Below, one piece after another: positions 18,127 to 26,492 of a stretch of DNA of 64,000 bases. The position numbers were made by a program, and so were the translations under genes. The DNA lies in the NCBI RefSeq assembly GCF_041021955.1, contig NZ_CP158375.1, positions 1,736,001 to 1,800,000 of the forward strand. Reading direction: 5' to 3'. The stretch comes from Caulobacter sp. 73W (lineage in GTDB: Bacteria; Pseudomonadota; Alphaproteobacteria; Caulobacterales; Caulobacteraceae). Each line of letters begins with the position of its first letter. Positions within the stretch are counted from its first letter, which is position 1. The notes under the pieces are model-generated. The model did no database searches and was not told the DNA's origin. It was given only the letters and a program-made list of their open reading frames with translations.

Positions 18127-18966
18127 TCACAAAGGGGCTCCAGAGGCCGCGGCTTCGAACTCCACAGGATCGTGGGCGCTGATGATGCGCAATTGAGAGC
18201 GCTCCTCGCAGCTTAGACGCCGGAGCCTGTCTTGATTGGTCAGGCGCGCCGCTCGATCGACCTCCATCAGGTTTTGGTAGAGCCGAAGTCCGGGCGTGCA
18301 ACGGCGCCGCGGCGATCGCACTTCGTCACGATGGAAGTACGCATCGCCGGCGTGGAGCAGCCAGCCGTCGCCCGAGGCGACCGCCACCCCGGCGTGGCCG
18401 TAGGTGTGACCCCGCAACGGGACGAGCAGGATCTCAGGCGGTAGTCCGTCCAGTCCACGCGTGGCTTCAAATCCGAACCATCGGTCGCCCGTGGCCTCAT
18501 AGGCACGCCAATCTGTCACGCCCTCAACCTGCATGGGCCGGTAGCGCTGGCGCATGACGAAGCCGCGTCGGCGGCTTTGGAAGGTTTCCAGTTCCGAGCG
18601 CGTCACATGCACGCGAGCGTGCGCAAAGTCGTGCAGCCCGCCGGCATGGTCAAAATCCAGATGGGTCAGGACGATGTGGCGAACGTCGCTCGCCTGATAT
18701 CCGAGCCGTTCGATCTGGCGGATAGCCGTCTCTTCCTCGCGAAGTCGCACATTGAGGAGCGCGGCGAAGGGCAGACTGATCCTTGGGAAAGGTTTGGCGA
18801 CATCGCGCAGACCGTAGCCGGTATCCACCAGCACAAGACCCGACGAGGGCGTTTCTATGAGGAGACAATGGCAGACCAGACGCGCTAGCGGACCGCGGCT
18901 GCGGCCATCGAAGAAGGCTCCGCCAAAGGGGCAGTCCGTTCCGCAGTTGAGGTGATGGATGTGCAT
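18127..18966 (-). CDS. Metallo-beta-lactamase-fold hydrolase (lactonase-like)
   Basis: 279-aa MBL-fold enzyme with the metal motif LTHLDFDHAGG (HxHxDH variant with two His and two Asp), a later RGHTYGHAGV His, the bridging Asp in LLHAGDAYF, and a C-terminal ISAHDPVEF His. The layout resembles N-acyl-homoserine lactonase/quorum-quenching AiiA-type enzymes as well as general MBL esterases. No signal peptide. It is the first gene of an operon with the alpha/beta hydrolase, a pairing that suggests sequential hydrolysis of one substrate (for example lactone then ester), although nothing shows the substrate. Confidence 0.85.
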   Translation of the reverse strand: MHIHHLNCGTDCPFGGAFFDGRSRGPLARLVCHCLLIETPSSGLVLVDTGYGLRDVAKPFPRISLPFAALLNVRLREEETAIRQIERLGYQASDVRHIVLTHLDFDHAGGLHDFAHARVHVTRSELETFQSRRRGFVMRQRYRPMQVEGVTDWRAYEATGDRWFGFEATRGLDGLPPEILLVPLRGHTYGHAGVAVASGDGWLLHAGDAYFHRDEVRSPRRRCTPGLRLYQNLMEVDRAARLTNQDRLRRLSCEERSQLRIISAHDPVEFEAAASGAPL

Positions 18967-19203
18967 GTGGGCTCCCGCGGCGGCAAGTGCTGGGGGCCTT
19001 TGCTAGTTCCGAACCGTTGTGGACTTCCCGAAGGGCGACGGGCGCAGCGGGCACTCACCGGCCTACCCTCTCAAGCGCGAAGACCCTTGCGCGAGCGAGC
19101 CCATGATCGCCCGCGACTAGGCCCGCGACGTGAGGTCACACCCCCGGCTCTGGCCGGAACCTTAGTCCGTATGGCCACGCTTCTTGCTTGGGAGGATTGC
19201 GTG

Positions 19204-19425
19204 ATGAACATCCAGACTCGTCAGTCCACGAGCCCGTGGGCGGTATCCCTGTCGCAAGAACTTGGCGCCTTGAGCGCCGCCGCCGCGCGACCAAATCCGG
19301 TGGCGAGCGCCATTCGCATCCGCGCGCTTACGGAGATCGCTCAGCATCTGAGCACGGACGACCTTGTCGGTTTAGCGTCCGCCGTGGCGACCGCGCGCAT
19401 AGATCGCAAAGCTTTCGATTCCTGA
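19204..19425 (+). CDS. Small hypothetical protein (73 aa)
   Basis: 73-aa protein, MNIQTRQSTSPWAVSLSQEL..., with a central Ala-rich predicted helical region and a C-terminal TDDLVGLASAVATARIDRK. The ATG at 19204 follows a strong GGGAGG ribosome site 9 bp upstream. It is divergent from the metallo-hydrolase gene with a 237-bp shared promoter region. No domain recognised. Confidence 0.6.
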   Translation: MNIQTRQSTSPWAVSLSQELGALSAAAARPNPVASAIRIRALTEIAQHLSTDDLVGLASAVATARIDRKAFDS

Positions 19426-19680
19426 ACGTCCATGAGCGTGTGAGGCCCTGGCCTGCGCGCCCCACACGCAACCGCCAAGTATGATCCTAGCCGGTCAGGC
19501 CGCACCACGGCCCGCTCTTCCACGCCGGCATCGCCGGCGCCGACACTGACACCTTGCGGCTGTCTGCCCGCCCCATCCTCGGCCTCCCTGGACGTCAAGC
19601 GGAGCCTTTCGGGCGCAAGGGAGTTTTGAAGGCGCGCGGCCGAGGTTGATGGCGCGCGGACCACTTCACGGGAGCGCCTC

Positions 19681-20232
19681 ATGGCTGTCGCCGCCTATCG
19701 CCTTGCCTTCATCGCCGCCGCATCCGCTTTGACCCTGGCGGCGTGCTCGCCCAAGGATGAGGCGGCGGACGCGACAGGCGCGGCATCGGGGCAGGCAGCC
19801 GCCAACCCCAACGCCCCCGTGACTGCGACGCCGCGCCAGACGCGCTCGGTAGCGGTCGATGTGCAAGGCGTGACCGAGGTCGGCGCCACGGTGCGGGTCA
19901 AGAATGTCGATCTGGCCGAAGACGCCACCGTGCTCGACGTCTCCATCTCCTTCGCCAGCAAGATGACCAACAATGTCGAGATGGCGAGCAATCCGACCTA
20001 TATCGCTCTGCCCAACGGCCAAAAGCTGATGCTCAAGGCGCCCGAGGGCAATCCGAACATGAACATCGTCAACGGCGACACCATGAACGGCCGGCTGGTC
20101 TTCATGGGCGCCGTGCCGCGTGACGCCCAAAGCATTTCCGTGGTGTTCAACGAAGGCTCTTCCTCCGACAGCATCATCGGCCCGTTCCTGCGCCTGGATG
20201 TTCCGCTTCAGGCCGCGCGGGCCGCGGGATGA
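19681..20232 (+). CDS. Putative lipoprotein
   Basis: 183 aa. An N-terminal signal peptide ends in the lipobox LAAC (about residues 18-21), so the mature protein is a lipidated periplasmic or outer-membrane protein. A linker rich in Ala/Pro follows, then a beta-rich domain (VDVQGVTEVGATVRVKNVDL, VLDVSISFASKMTNNVEMA) resembling DUF4352-type immunoglobulin-like lipoprotein domains. It overlaps the next gene by ATGA, so the two are translated together. Function unknown; the following OmpA-domain gene suggests a cell-envelope role. Confidence 0.7.
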   Translation: MAVAAYRLAFIAAASALTLAACSPKDEAADATGAASGQAAANPNAPVTATPRQTRSVAVDVQGVTEVGATVRVKNVDLAEDATVLDVSISFASKMTNNVEMASNPTYIALPNGQKLMLKAPEGNPNMNIVNGDTMNGRLVFMGAVPRDAQSISVVFNEGSSSDSIIGPFLRLDVPLQAARAAG

Positions 20233-20864
20233 TCGGCCGCATCCTCGTCGGCGCCATGGCCTTCGCCGCCTTCGCCGGCGGCGGCGCCTCCGCACTGACC
20301 GTGCGCGTCATGAAGGGCAGCGCCGCTGGAATGGCCTCCACCTTCGTGCGCGCCCCCGACGCCCCACGCTCGACCTTCGAGAGGGCCTCGCCGCAAAGCA
20401 CGTTCCAGAGTGTTTTTGAGCCGTCAGAGGTCGCTCCCGAGCGCGTCGAGACCACCCGCTCTTTGCTGTCGCAGCTTGAGGCCCGGCGAAGCGATGGCGA
20501 CATCGTCGTGGACCTACCCACGGACGTGCTCTTCGCCTTCGACAGCGCGGCGATCCGCGGCGAGGCCGAGCCGTCCCTTTCCAAGGCGGCTGAGTTGCTG
20601 CGCAGCTATCCGCGCGCCCAGGTGACGATCGCCGGCCATACCGACGCCAAGGGCGATGACGCATACAATCAAGGCCTCTCGCTCAAGCGCGCCAGGGCGG
20701 TGGCGGACCGCCTGTCCAGCGCGGCGTCGCGCCCGCTCGAAGCCAAGGGTTTTGGCGAAGCTCAACCGGCAGCCCCTAACCAAAAGCCCGACGGCCAGGA
20801 CGACCCCGAAGGCCGCGCCAAGAACCGGCGGGTCGAAATCCGCATCGCCCCCGCAGGCGGCTAG
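20229..20864 (+). CDS. OmpA-family peptidoglycan-binding protein
   Basis: 211 aa with an N-terminal signal peptide (about residues 1-23, ASA-LT) and a C-terminal OmpA domain from about residue 100 (DVLFAFDSAAI, ITIAGHTD-type core TIAGHTDAKGDDAYNQGLS, LKRARAVADRL, NRRVEIRI). The conserved Asp and Arg that contact meso-diaminopimelate are in these motifs. The middle section (PQSTFQSVFEPSEVAPERV) is a linker. It is coupled by ATGA to the lipoprotein gene and followed 12 bp later by a zinc-ribbon membrane protein, an envelope-related mini-operon. Confidence 0.85.
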   Translation: MIGRILVGAMAFAAFAGGGASALTVRVMKGSAAGMASTFVRAPDAPRSTFERASPQSTFQSVFEPSEVAPERVETTRSLLSQLEARRSDGDIVVDLPTDVLFAFDSAAIRGEAEPSLSKAAELLRSYPRAQVTIAGHTDAKGDDAYNQGLSLKRARAVADRLSSAASRPLEAKGFGEAQPAAPNQKPDGQDDPEGRAKNRRVEIRIAPAGG

Positions 20865-20876
20865 GAGGAAAGCACG

Positions 20877-21131
20877 ATGGCGCTGAAGCCCTGCCCCGCC
20901 TGCAAAAGACAGGTGTCCGAGGCCGCCGTCGCCTGCCCAGGCTGCGGCCATCCCATAGCCGGCGGCTCTAGCACGCCCGGCACGTTCAAGGACGCCCTGA
21001 CCCGGCCACAGTCGGTGAAGTCGGGCTTCACCGTCCTTGGGCTCTTTGTGACCGCGCCTTGGATCGCCCGCATCATCGCCTTGATCGTCTTGGCCGCGCT
21101 GGCGGCCTGGGTAGTGGCGCAGCGCAGCTAG
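20877..21131 (+). CDS. Small zinc-ribbon membrane protein
   Basis: 84 aa. The N-terminus has a four-cysteine zinc ribbon (CPACKR...CPGCGHP); two hydrophobic segments follow (about 47-60 and 63-80). GAGGAAAG ribosome site lies before the ATG. It is the third gene of the lipoprotein/OmpA operon. This architecture is common in small bacterial membrane proteins of unknown function; a role in metal or redox sensing or simply scaffolding is possible. Confidence 0.7.
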   Translation: MALKPCPACKRQVSEAAVACPGCGHPIAGGSSTPGTFKDALTRPQSVKSGFTVLGLFVTAPWIARIIALIVLAALAAWVVAQRS

Positions 21132-21213
21132 CATCCTTGCCAACGCCGCGATGGCGGCCTTGGGAACATGCCTGCTGGGCGAGTATTAGACCAAGGTCGC
21201 AGCTTTTTGAGGT

Positions 21214-21831
21214 TTGCGCTTGAGACGCGATCCAACGCCTACGAGCGCCGCAGAGCTCAGCCTTTATCTGAGGCGGCCGCAAGCCGCGCCTCACATCACC
21301 TCAGCGCAGCGGCGGGCCGTCTTCCCCCAGGCGGATCTTTGGACATGGCTCGAAAACCCGCCGCCGGTTGGACCCGTGCGACGTCACGCAATTTCGGCCG
21401 CGCGCCGCCGCGCCAGGCTCGCAGCACTGTGCATCGGCCTCTTCGCCGTGGGATTGGGTGCAGGCCTGGCCCTTCCCGCCCGCGCGGCGAGCCTGCAGCT
21501 CAACTTCCCTGATCTGAAACCTGTAGGTCAGATCGCCTGGGCCATCCACAGCGACGCCGCAGCCTGGGCGCGCCGCGGTCCGCCACTACGCAGCGGCGTA
21601 GCGAGGGTCGGAAGTCCGGTCGTGGTCGATCTGCCCGCGGGCCAGTACGGCGTGATGGCCTATCACGACCGCAACAGCGACCTGAAGCTGAACACCTTGC
21701 CGATCGGGTTGCCCACGGAGCCTTACGGGTTCTCCAACAACAGCCGAGGCCGCTTTGGTCCGCCGTCCTGGGAGGCCGCCAGGTTCACCCTGCCCGCCGA
21801 AGGGCTCCAGCAGTCGATCCGTCTACGTTAG
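21214..21831 (+). CDS. DUF2141-family secreted protein
   Basis: Up to 205 aa. The C-terminal part (from LQLNFPDL, with AWAIHSDAAAW, LPAGQYGVMAYHDRNSDLKLN, GLPTEPYGFSNN) matches the DUF2141 pattern. A strong signal peptide lies at residues 62-93 (LCIGLFAVGLGAGLALPARA), so the true start may be the in-frame GTG at 21376 (151 aa, VRRHAISAARRR...) rather than the ATG at 21214, whose first 54 residues are unconvincing. Its last 47 bp overlap the 3' end of the glycosyltransferase gene on the opposite strand. DUF2141 proteins are often found near carotenoid genes but their role is unknown. Confidence 0.65.
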   Translation: MRLRRDPTPTSAAELSLYLRRPQAAPHITSAQRRAVFPQADLWTWLENPPPVGPVRRHAISAARRRARLAALCIGLFAVGLGAGLALPARAASLQLNFPDLKPVGQIAWAIHSDAAAWARRGPPLRSGVARVGSPVVVDLPAGQYGVMAYHDRNSDLKLNTLPIGLPTEPYGFSNNSRGRFGPPSWEAARFTLPAEGLQQSIRLR

Positions 21832-23089
21832 CCATCGCCTCCAGGGCCTCGACGGCGCGGATGGGGCCGACATTATCCGCCGCCAGCTTTGTCGCCAGCC
21901 GCGCAGCGGCCCGTCCGTAGGCGCTGTCGGCCAGTACGTCTCGGACCGCCTTGCGGATGCGGCGCGTCCCCGCCCAGCGCGGCAGGCGCACGCCCACCTT
22001 GGCGAAGGCGACGCGTGCGGCGTTGTCTGGCTGGTCGCGTCCAGTGGGGATCACGACGACCGGCTTGCCGTGCGACAGGGGACGCAGAACCGTGCCGTGC
22101 CCCCCGTGGCAAATGATGAGATCGCATAGCGGGACAAGCCGGTCATGATCGGCCTGCTCGACCACGGTGATGTTCGAGGCGGCCGGAAGGTGCAAACCCG
22201 CCAAGGCTGGACCCAGGGTGATGATGGCATGCGCGTCGATCCTGGTCAGGGCTCGCACCACGCGTCTGACGGTCGCCGACTGGCCTTGGTGGGTGGTGCT
22301 GAACGACACCAGGATGTTGCGACGCCGGTCATCGATCAGCATCGCGTCCGCCTCTGTCGTCTCCGCCCAAGCGGGCCGGCGCCCCAATGGCCCTACATAG
22401 GAAAAGGGCTTGGGCGGCTCCTGCGCCTCATAGTCGAACGCCTGACTGACACCGAGTAGGATTTGATCTGCCGCCGCCAACTGATCAAGGGCGCGCTGGA
22501 GCGGCGCAAGGCCTAGCCCGGCGCGAGCCTTGTTCAGGTCGCCAAGCGCGACATCGTACCAGCCTGCGATCAGCCGGCGAGCGACCGTCTCGCGGCGAAG
22601 TTCGAAGGCGTTCTGCGCCGGCGCAAAGCCTGGACCGAAGGGCGGCTGATCAGCGCGGGTGGGGAAGCACCACACGTTGGAGGTCAAAAGCGCCAGAGGA
22701 AGACCAGCGGCCTCGGCGGCCATCATCACCCCGAACAGCAACTCGTTGGAGACCACCACGTCGGGTGCGAAGCTGCCGATCAAGGCTGTCGCGTCGGCGG
22801 CGTAGGCGCCGGCCGGACCGCCGATGACGCCCTTGCAGACAGCCTTGACGACCGCGGGCGGCAGCCGAGGCTTCCAGTCGCGCAATGGATCGTCGCCGTC
22901 ACCGAGCGTCAGTCGATTAGGCGCCTGTCGCCAGGGCTGGAAGTTCAGCTCCAGAGCCTCGGCTGCGGCGCGATTGGCTTCATCGGAGACGAACAGAATC
23001 TCGTGGCCGCGCGCCTGCAACGCGCTGGCCACGGCCAAGGGAGGCGGCACATGGCCCCCGCCTTCAAACGTCGTGAACAGGAAGCGCAT
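21785..23089 (-). CDS. crtX-like: UGT/MGT-type glycosyltransferase, probably acting on carotenoids (CrtX-like)
   Basis: 434-aa GT-B fold glycosyltransferase. N-terminal FTTFEGGGHVPPPLAVASAL and the C-terminal donor-binding signature ICHGGHGTVLRPLSHGKPVVVIPTG are typical of UDP-sugar macrolide/zeaxanthin glucosyltransferases. The start at 23089 (MRFLFTTFEGG) is chosen by homology pattern; the longer in-frame start at 23299 would extend deep into fni. It overlaps the 3' end of fni by 26 bp, so both come from one transcript. Position in the crt cluster predicts zeaxanthin glucosylation, but sequence alone does not prove the acceptor. The 3' end overlaps the DUF2141 gene tail-to-tail. Confidence 0.8.
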   Translation of the reverse strand: MRFLFTTFEGGGHVPPPLAVASALQARGHEILFVSDEANRAAAEALELNFQPWRQAPNRLTLGDGDDPLRDWKPRLPPAVVKAVCKGVIGGPAGAYAADATALIGSFAPDVVVSNELLFGVMMAAEAAGLPLALLTSNVWCFPTRADQPPFGPGFAPAQNAFELRRETVARRLIAGWYDVALGDLNKARAGLGLAPLQRALDQLAAADQILLGVSQAFDYEAQEPPKPFSYVGPLGRRPAWAETTEADAMLIDDRRRNILVSFSTTHQGQSATVRRVVRALTRIDAHAIITLGPALAGLHLPAASNITVVEQADHDRLVPLCDLIICHGGHGTVLRPLSHGKPVVVIPTGRDQPDNAARVAFAKVGVRLPRWAGTRRIRKAVRDVLADSAYGRAAARLATKLAADNVGPIRAVEALEAMANVDGSTAGALRRAG

Positions 23090-24119
23090 GGCGCACCAGG
23101 CGGGCTTGGCGAAGGCGGTCCAGATCGGGGGAGCCCGTGGCGAAGCAGCAGATGCGCAGTTGCTGGGCCATGATGTCGAAATGACCAACGACCGCCTCGG
23201 CCGAGACCAGCGCCGCCTCGAGCACGGCGCCAGCCTGTCCCACAAGATCGGCGCCCAACCGCAGCGCCTTGGCGGCGTCCAGGCCGTGACGCACGCCACC
23301 CGAGCCGATCAGCGGCGTATCGGGCAAGGCGCTGCGAACCTCCTCCAAGGCGCGCGGGGTGGGTATGCCCCAGTCGCGGAAGGGCGCGGCGGCCTGGCGG
23401 GCGGCGGGGTCAGCGGTTCTTTCGGCCTCGATGCCCGACCAGGAGGTGCCTCCGCGGCCGGCCACATCCAGGGCGGCGACCCCGGCGTCACGCAGACGGC
23501 GGGCCACGCCGGCCGAGAGCCCTGCGCCCACCTCCTTGACCAAGACCGGCGCGTCGATGCGCGCGCAGATCATCTCAATGGCGCTGAGCACGCCGCGCCA
23601 GTCGCGGTCGCCGCCCGGCTGCACAGCCTCCTGCAACGGATTAAGATGGATGATCAGACCGTCGGCGCCGATCATCTCGATGGCGCGGCGCGCCTCATCG
23701 ACGCCGTAGCCCAGAACCAGCTGCGCGGCGCCCAGATTGCCCAGCAGCGGCGCGGTCGGGATCCGGCGCCGCAGCGTCTTGTCGATCCCCGCCGCGCCGG
23801 CCCCCTCCAGCGCCACGCGTTGAGAACCAACCGCCAAGGCGATCCCAAGATGCTCGGCGGCCTCGGCCAGATTGGCGTTGATGGCCTGACCGCGCGCGGG
23901 GCCGCCCGTCATCGAGCTTATGAGGAACGGCAGGCGCAAAGACCAGTCCAGGAAACGCACGCCAAGATCCACCTGATCAAAGCCGATCTCCGGCAAGGCG
24001 TTGTGGTCGAAGGCGTAGGCGTCGAAGGCGTTGGCCCGGCCGGCTTGGGCCTGCTGCGCCAGGGCGATGTCCAGATGCTCGTCCTTGCGGCGGACGATCG
24101 CCTCGCTGTCGTTCATCAC
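23064..24119 (-). CDS. fni: Type 2 isopentenyl-diphosphate delta-isomerase
   Basis: 351-aa FMN-dependent enzyme interconverting IPP and DMAPP, which feeds the carotenoid pathway. Features: N-terminal RRKDEHLDIAL, FMN-binding LISSMTGG, a nearby NANLAEAAEHLGIALAVGSQR, central VKEVGAGLS, DVAGRGGTSWSGIE, and C-terminal GSGGVRHGLDAAKALRLGADLVG. Length normal. It is the first gene of the minus-strand pair with the glycosyltransferase, divergent from crtE with only 90 bp between. In Pantoea-type clusters the isomerase sits beside crtE and crtX likewise. Confidence 0.93.
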   Translation of the reverse strand: MMNDSEAIVRRKDEHLDIALAQQAQAGRANAFDAYAFDHNALPEIGFDQVDLGVRFLDWSLRLPFLISSMTGGPARGQAINANLAEAAEHLGIALAVGSQRVALEGAGAAGIDKTLRRRIPTAPLLGNLGAAQLVLGYGVDEARRAIEMIGADGLIIHLNPLQEAVQPGGDRDWRGVLSAIEMICARIDAPVLVKEVGAGLSAGVARRLRDAGVAALDVAGRGGTSWSGIEAERTADPAARQAAAPFRDWGIPTPRALEEVRSALPDTPLIGSGGVRHGLDAAKALRLGADLVGQAGAVLEAALVSAEAVVGHFDIMAQQLRICCFATGSPDLDRLRQARLVRHALPVHDV

Positions 24120-24209
24120 CGAAAACTTCGCCCCACGGAACCTAGACTATGGGAACGCCGTTGCGACCATTACGTGCCAAAGAAACTTCGCGAGCGCGCA
24201 GGAGACGCC
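24120..24209. promoter_or_regulatory. Divergent crtE / fni promoter region
   Basis: 90 bp between two divergent pathway genes, so it must carry both promoters or a bidirectional one. The plus-strand leader ends in CAGGAG, the ribosome site of crtE. I cannot name a definite regulator site. Confidence 0.5.
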
Positions 24210-25067
24210 ATGGACGGTCCAGCTCGGCTTGCGCAACTTGGCCGCCTGCGAAAAGACGTAGACGCCGCTCTTGGTCAGATCACGCCGGCCGGCGCGCCGC
24301 AGAACCGCGTCGCCGCCGCCATGCGCCACGCTCTGTTGTCGCCCGGCAAACGCATCCGACCGCTGCTGACGCTCCTGGCGGCGGGGCAGTTGGGCTGCCC
24401 TGCCTCAAACGCAATGCCCGCCGCCTGCGCCCTGGAGATGGTGCATGCGGCGTCCCTGGTGCTCGACGATCTTCCGTGCATGGACGACGCGGACGAGCGT
24501 CGAGGCGAGCCGAGCGTTCACCGCCTGTTTGGCCAGGACGTGGCCGTCCTCGCCGGGGTCGGTCTGCTCAACGAGGCCTATGCGGTGATCGCCAAGGCCG
24601 AGGCCCTGCCGAAGGCCGCGCGGGTCGAGATGATCGCGGTGCTGTCGCGGTCGGTCGGGGTCAACGGACTGATCGGCGGGCAGGATCGGGATTTGCTCGC
24701 TTGCGACAGCCGCTCCTTCGACGAGCTCAGCAAGCTTCACCATGAGAAGACCGGCGTCCTCTTCGTGGCCGCCGTCGAGATCGGCGCCTTGGCGGCCGGC
24801 GCCACCGCCGAGGCGCGCGAGACCCTGCGGCTTTTCGGGTGCGAGCTTGGCCTGGCGTTCCAGGCCATTGACGACCTGATCGACCGCAACGAATTGGAAG
24901 GCCAGCGGCCGGCCAGCAACCTGCTGTCGGCGCTCGGCGCCGACGGAGCAAGGCTTGAGGCCGAGCGCCGCATGGAGCGCGCTCGCCAGACCCTCAGGCA
25001 GGGCCCGCCGCAGCTTGCGACCATGGACGGCTACCTGGAGCTTCTGGTCTCGCCCGTGGCGGCGTAG
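24210..25067 (+). CDS. crtE: Geranylgeranyl diphosphate synthase
   Basis: 285-aa prenyl transferase that makes C20 GGPP for carotenoids. Both aspartate-rich motifs are present: VLDDLPCMDD (first) and FQAIDDLIDR (second). The start at 24210 (MDGPARLAQ) follows CAGGAG; the 747-aa open frame that begins at 22824 is a read-through over antisense of the neighbours and is not the gene. It is followed by crtZ after 9 bp. Chain-length residues before the first motif (AACALEMVHAASL) fit short-chain C20 enzymes but not conclusively. Confidence 0.93.
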   Translation: MDGPARLAQLGRLRKDVDAALGQITPAGAPQNRVAAAMRHALLSPGKRIRPLLTLLAAGQLGCPASNAMPAACALEMVHAASLVLDDLPCMDDADERRGEPSVHRLFGQDVAVLAGVGLLNEAYAVIAKAEALPKAARVEMIAVLSRSVGVNGLIGGQDRDLLACDSRSFDELSKLHHEKTGVLFVAAVEIGALAAGATAEARETLRLFGCELGLAFQAIDDLIDRNELEGQRPASNLLSALGADGARLEAERRMERARQTLRQGPPQLATMDGYLELLVSPVAA

Positions 25068-25076
25068 GCTGGCGCC

Positions 25077-25568
25077 ATGTGGAGCATCGCAGCCAATATC
25101 GGCTGGTTCATCGCCGCCCTGGCGGCCATGGAGGGCGTCGCCTGGGCGACCCATCGTTACATCATGCATGGCCCCATGTGGCGCTGGCACCGCTCGCACC
25201 ACGAGCCGCGCCTGGGAGCCTTTGAGCTCAACGACCTGTTCGCGGTCGTCTTCGCCGCCTTGGCCATCGGCCTTTTCGCCCTTGGCGCCGCCACGAAGAT
25301 CGCCGCCCTCACCTATTGCGCCGCCGGCGTGACCGCCTACGGCGCTCTCTACGCCCTAGTTCATGACGGCCTGGTTCACCGCCGCTTTTGGCTGCCGGTC
25401 AAGCCAAGGCAGGGCTACCTGCTTCGGCTGGTCCAGGCGCATCACCTGCACCACCTTCATCACGGCAAGGACGGCGCCGTCTCCTTCGGCTTTTTGTGGC
25501 CGATGGATCCCCAGCGGCTCGCGGACAAGCTCAAGCGCCAACGGCAGGATACACGCCTAGACGCGTGA
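25077..25568 (+). CDS. crtZ: Beta-carotene 3-hydroxylase
   Basis: 163-aa integral membrane di-iron hydroxylase that converts beta-carotene to zeaxanthin by way of beta-cryptoxanthin. The histidine boxes HRYIMH, HRSHH, HDGLVHRR and HHLHHLHH are all visible, spaced as in CrtZ. Four hydrophobic stretches are plausible. It begins 9 bp after crtE, so the two are co-transcribed, and its last 12 bp overlap the 3' end of crtB on the other strand, the same tail-to-tail order as in Pantoea crt clusters. Confidence 0.93.
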   Translation: MWSIAANIGWFIAALAAMEGVAWATHRYIMHGPMWRWHRSHHEPRLGAFELNDLFAVVFAALAIGLFALGAATKIAALTYCAAGVTAYGALYALVHDGLVHRRFWLPVKPRQGYLLRLVQAHHLHHLHHGKDGAVSFGFLWPMDPQRLADKLKRQRQDTRLDA

Positions 25569-26492
25569 CCAAAGGTCCGCGCGGGGCGGCGGCCCAAAGG
25601 GGGCTTCCAGGCGGCTCCATAGCGCATCGATCAGGCCAAGGACCAACAGGCCGGCCATCATCGGCTTGGCGACACGGCGGCGGGTCTGCAGAGCGCTTGG
25701 ACCGACCTTCAAAATATCGCGGCCAATACGCCGATAGATCCGCCTTGCGGCGGCTACCGCCAAGGCGCCGCGAAACGGCAGAGCGCGAAGTCCGACACGG
25801 GCGCTGTCGTAGTAGGCCTCGGCTAGACGTAGCTGGTCGCGCACCACAGCGAAGACAGCCGCCTGGTGCGCCGGGTCCAATAGATCTTGCGGGTCGGCGG
25901 GCGCGCCTTGCTTCGTCAAGGCCTCAGCCGGTAGATAGACCCGCCCGCCCAGCGCATCCTCTCGCACGTCACGGCAGATGTTGGTCAGCTGAAAGGCCAG
26001 GCCAAGATCCTGAGCCCTTCGCAAAACCGCTTCGTCCCGCGCGCCCATGATGGCGGCCATCATCACGCCGACCACGCCCGCCACGCCCCAGCAGTATTGA
26101 AGGGTCTCATCGCCACGGACGAACTTGCGCGCCTCCACGTCCATGGCGAAGCCGTCCAGCAGCGCGTCGGGCCAGGCCGGATCGAGGCGGTGCTTAAGCG
26201 CCACCCGCGAGAAGGCCGCGAAAGCCGGCTCATCCATGGTCTCGCCCGCCAGGGCCTGGCGCGTCCTGATCCGCAGCCGCTCCAAGCGCGCGCGGCGCTC
26301 TTGGTCGGTGATGGGCGTCAGGACGCCGCCATGATCCTGCCCGTCGATCTCATCATCGCAGTGGCGGCACCAGGCGTAGAACTGCCAGACGTCCTGACGC
26401 AGGGACTTTCCGAACAACTTGGAGGCCGCCGCAAAGCTGGTGGAGCCCTGCTCGATAGAAGCCTTGCCGTGCTCGACGACCGCGTCGCTCAC
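25557..26492 (-). CDS. crtB: Phytoene synthase
   Basis: 311-aa head-to-head prenyl synthase that condenses two GGPP to phytoene. The two Asp motifs are seen in CRHCDDEIDGQ and NICRDVREDALGGRVYLP. It starts with GTG whose GTGA overlaps the stop of crtI, so translation is coupled. Length normal. It is the last gene of the crtY-crtI-crtB unit. Confidence 0.93.
   Translation of the reverse strand: MSDAVVEHGKASIEQGSTSFAAASKLFGKSLRQDVWQFYAWCRHCDDEIDGQDHGGVLTPITDQERRARLERLRIRTRQALAGETMDEPAFAAFSRVALKHRLDPAWPDALLDGFAMDVEARKFVRGDETLQYCWGVAGVVGVMMAAIMGARDEAVLRRAQDLGLAFQLTNICRDVREDALGGRVYLPAEALTKQGAPADPQDLLDPAHQAAVFAVVRDQLRLAEAYYDSARVGLRALPFRGALAVAAARRIYRRIGRDILKVGPSALQTRRRVAKPMMAGLLVLGLIDALWSRLEAPFGPPPRADLWSRV

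Noticed and set aside
22824-25067. 747-aa plus-strand open frame
   Set aside because: Only its last 285 codons are crtE. The first part is antisense to fni and the glycosyltransferase, and open because GC-rich genes leave few stops in that frame.
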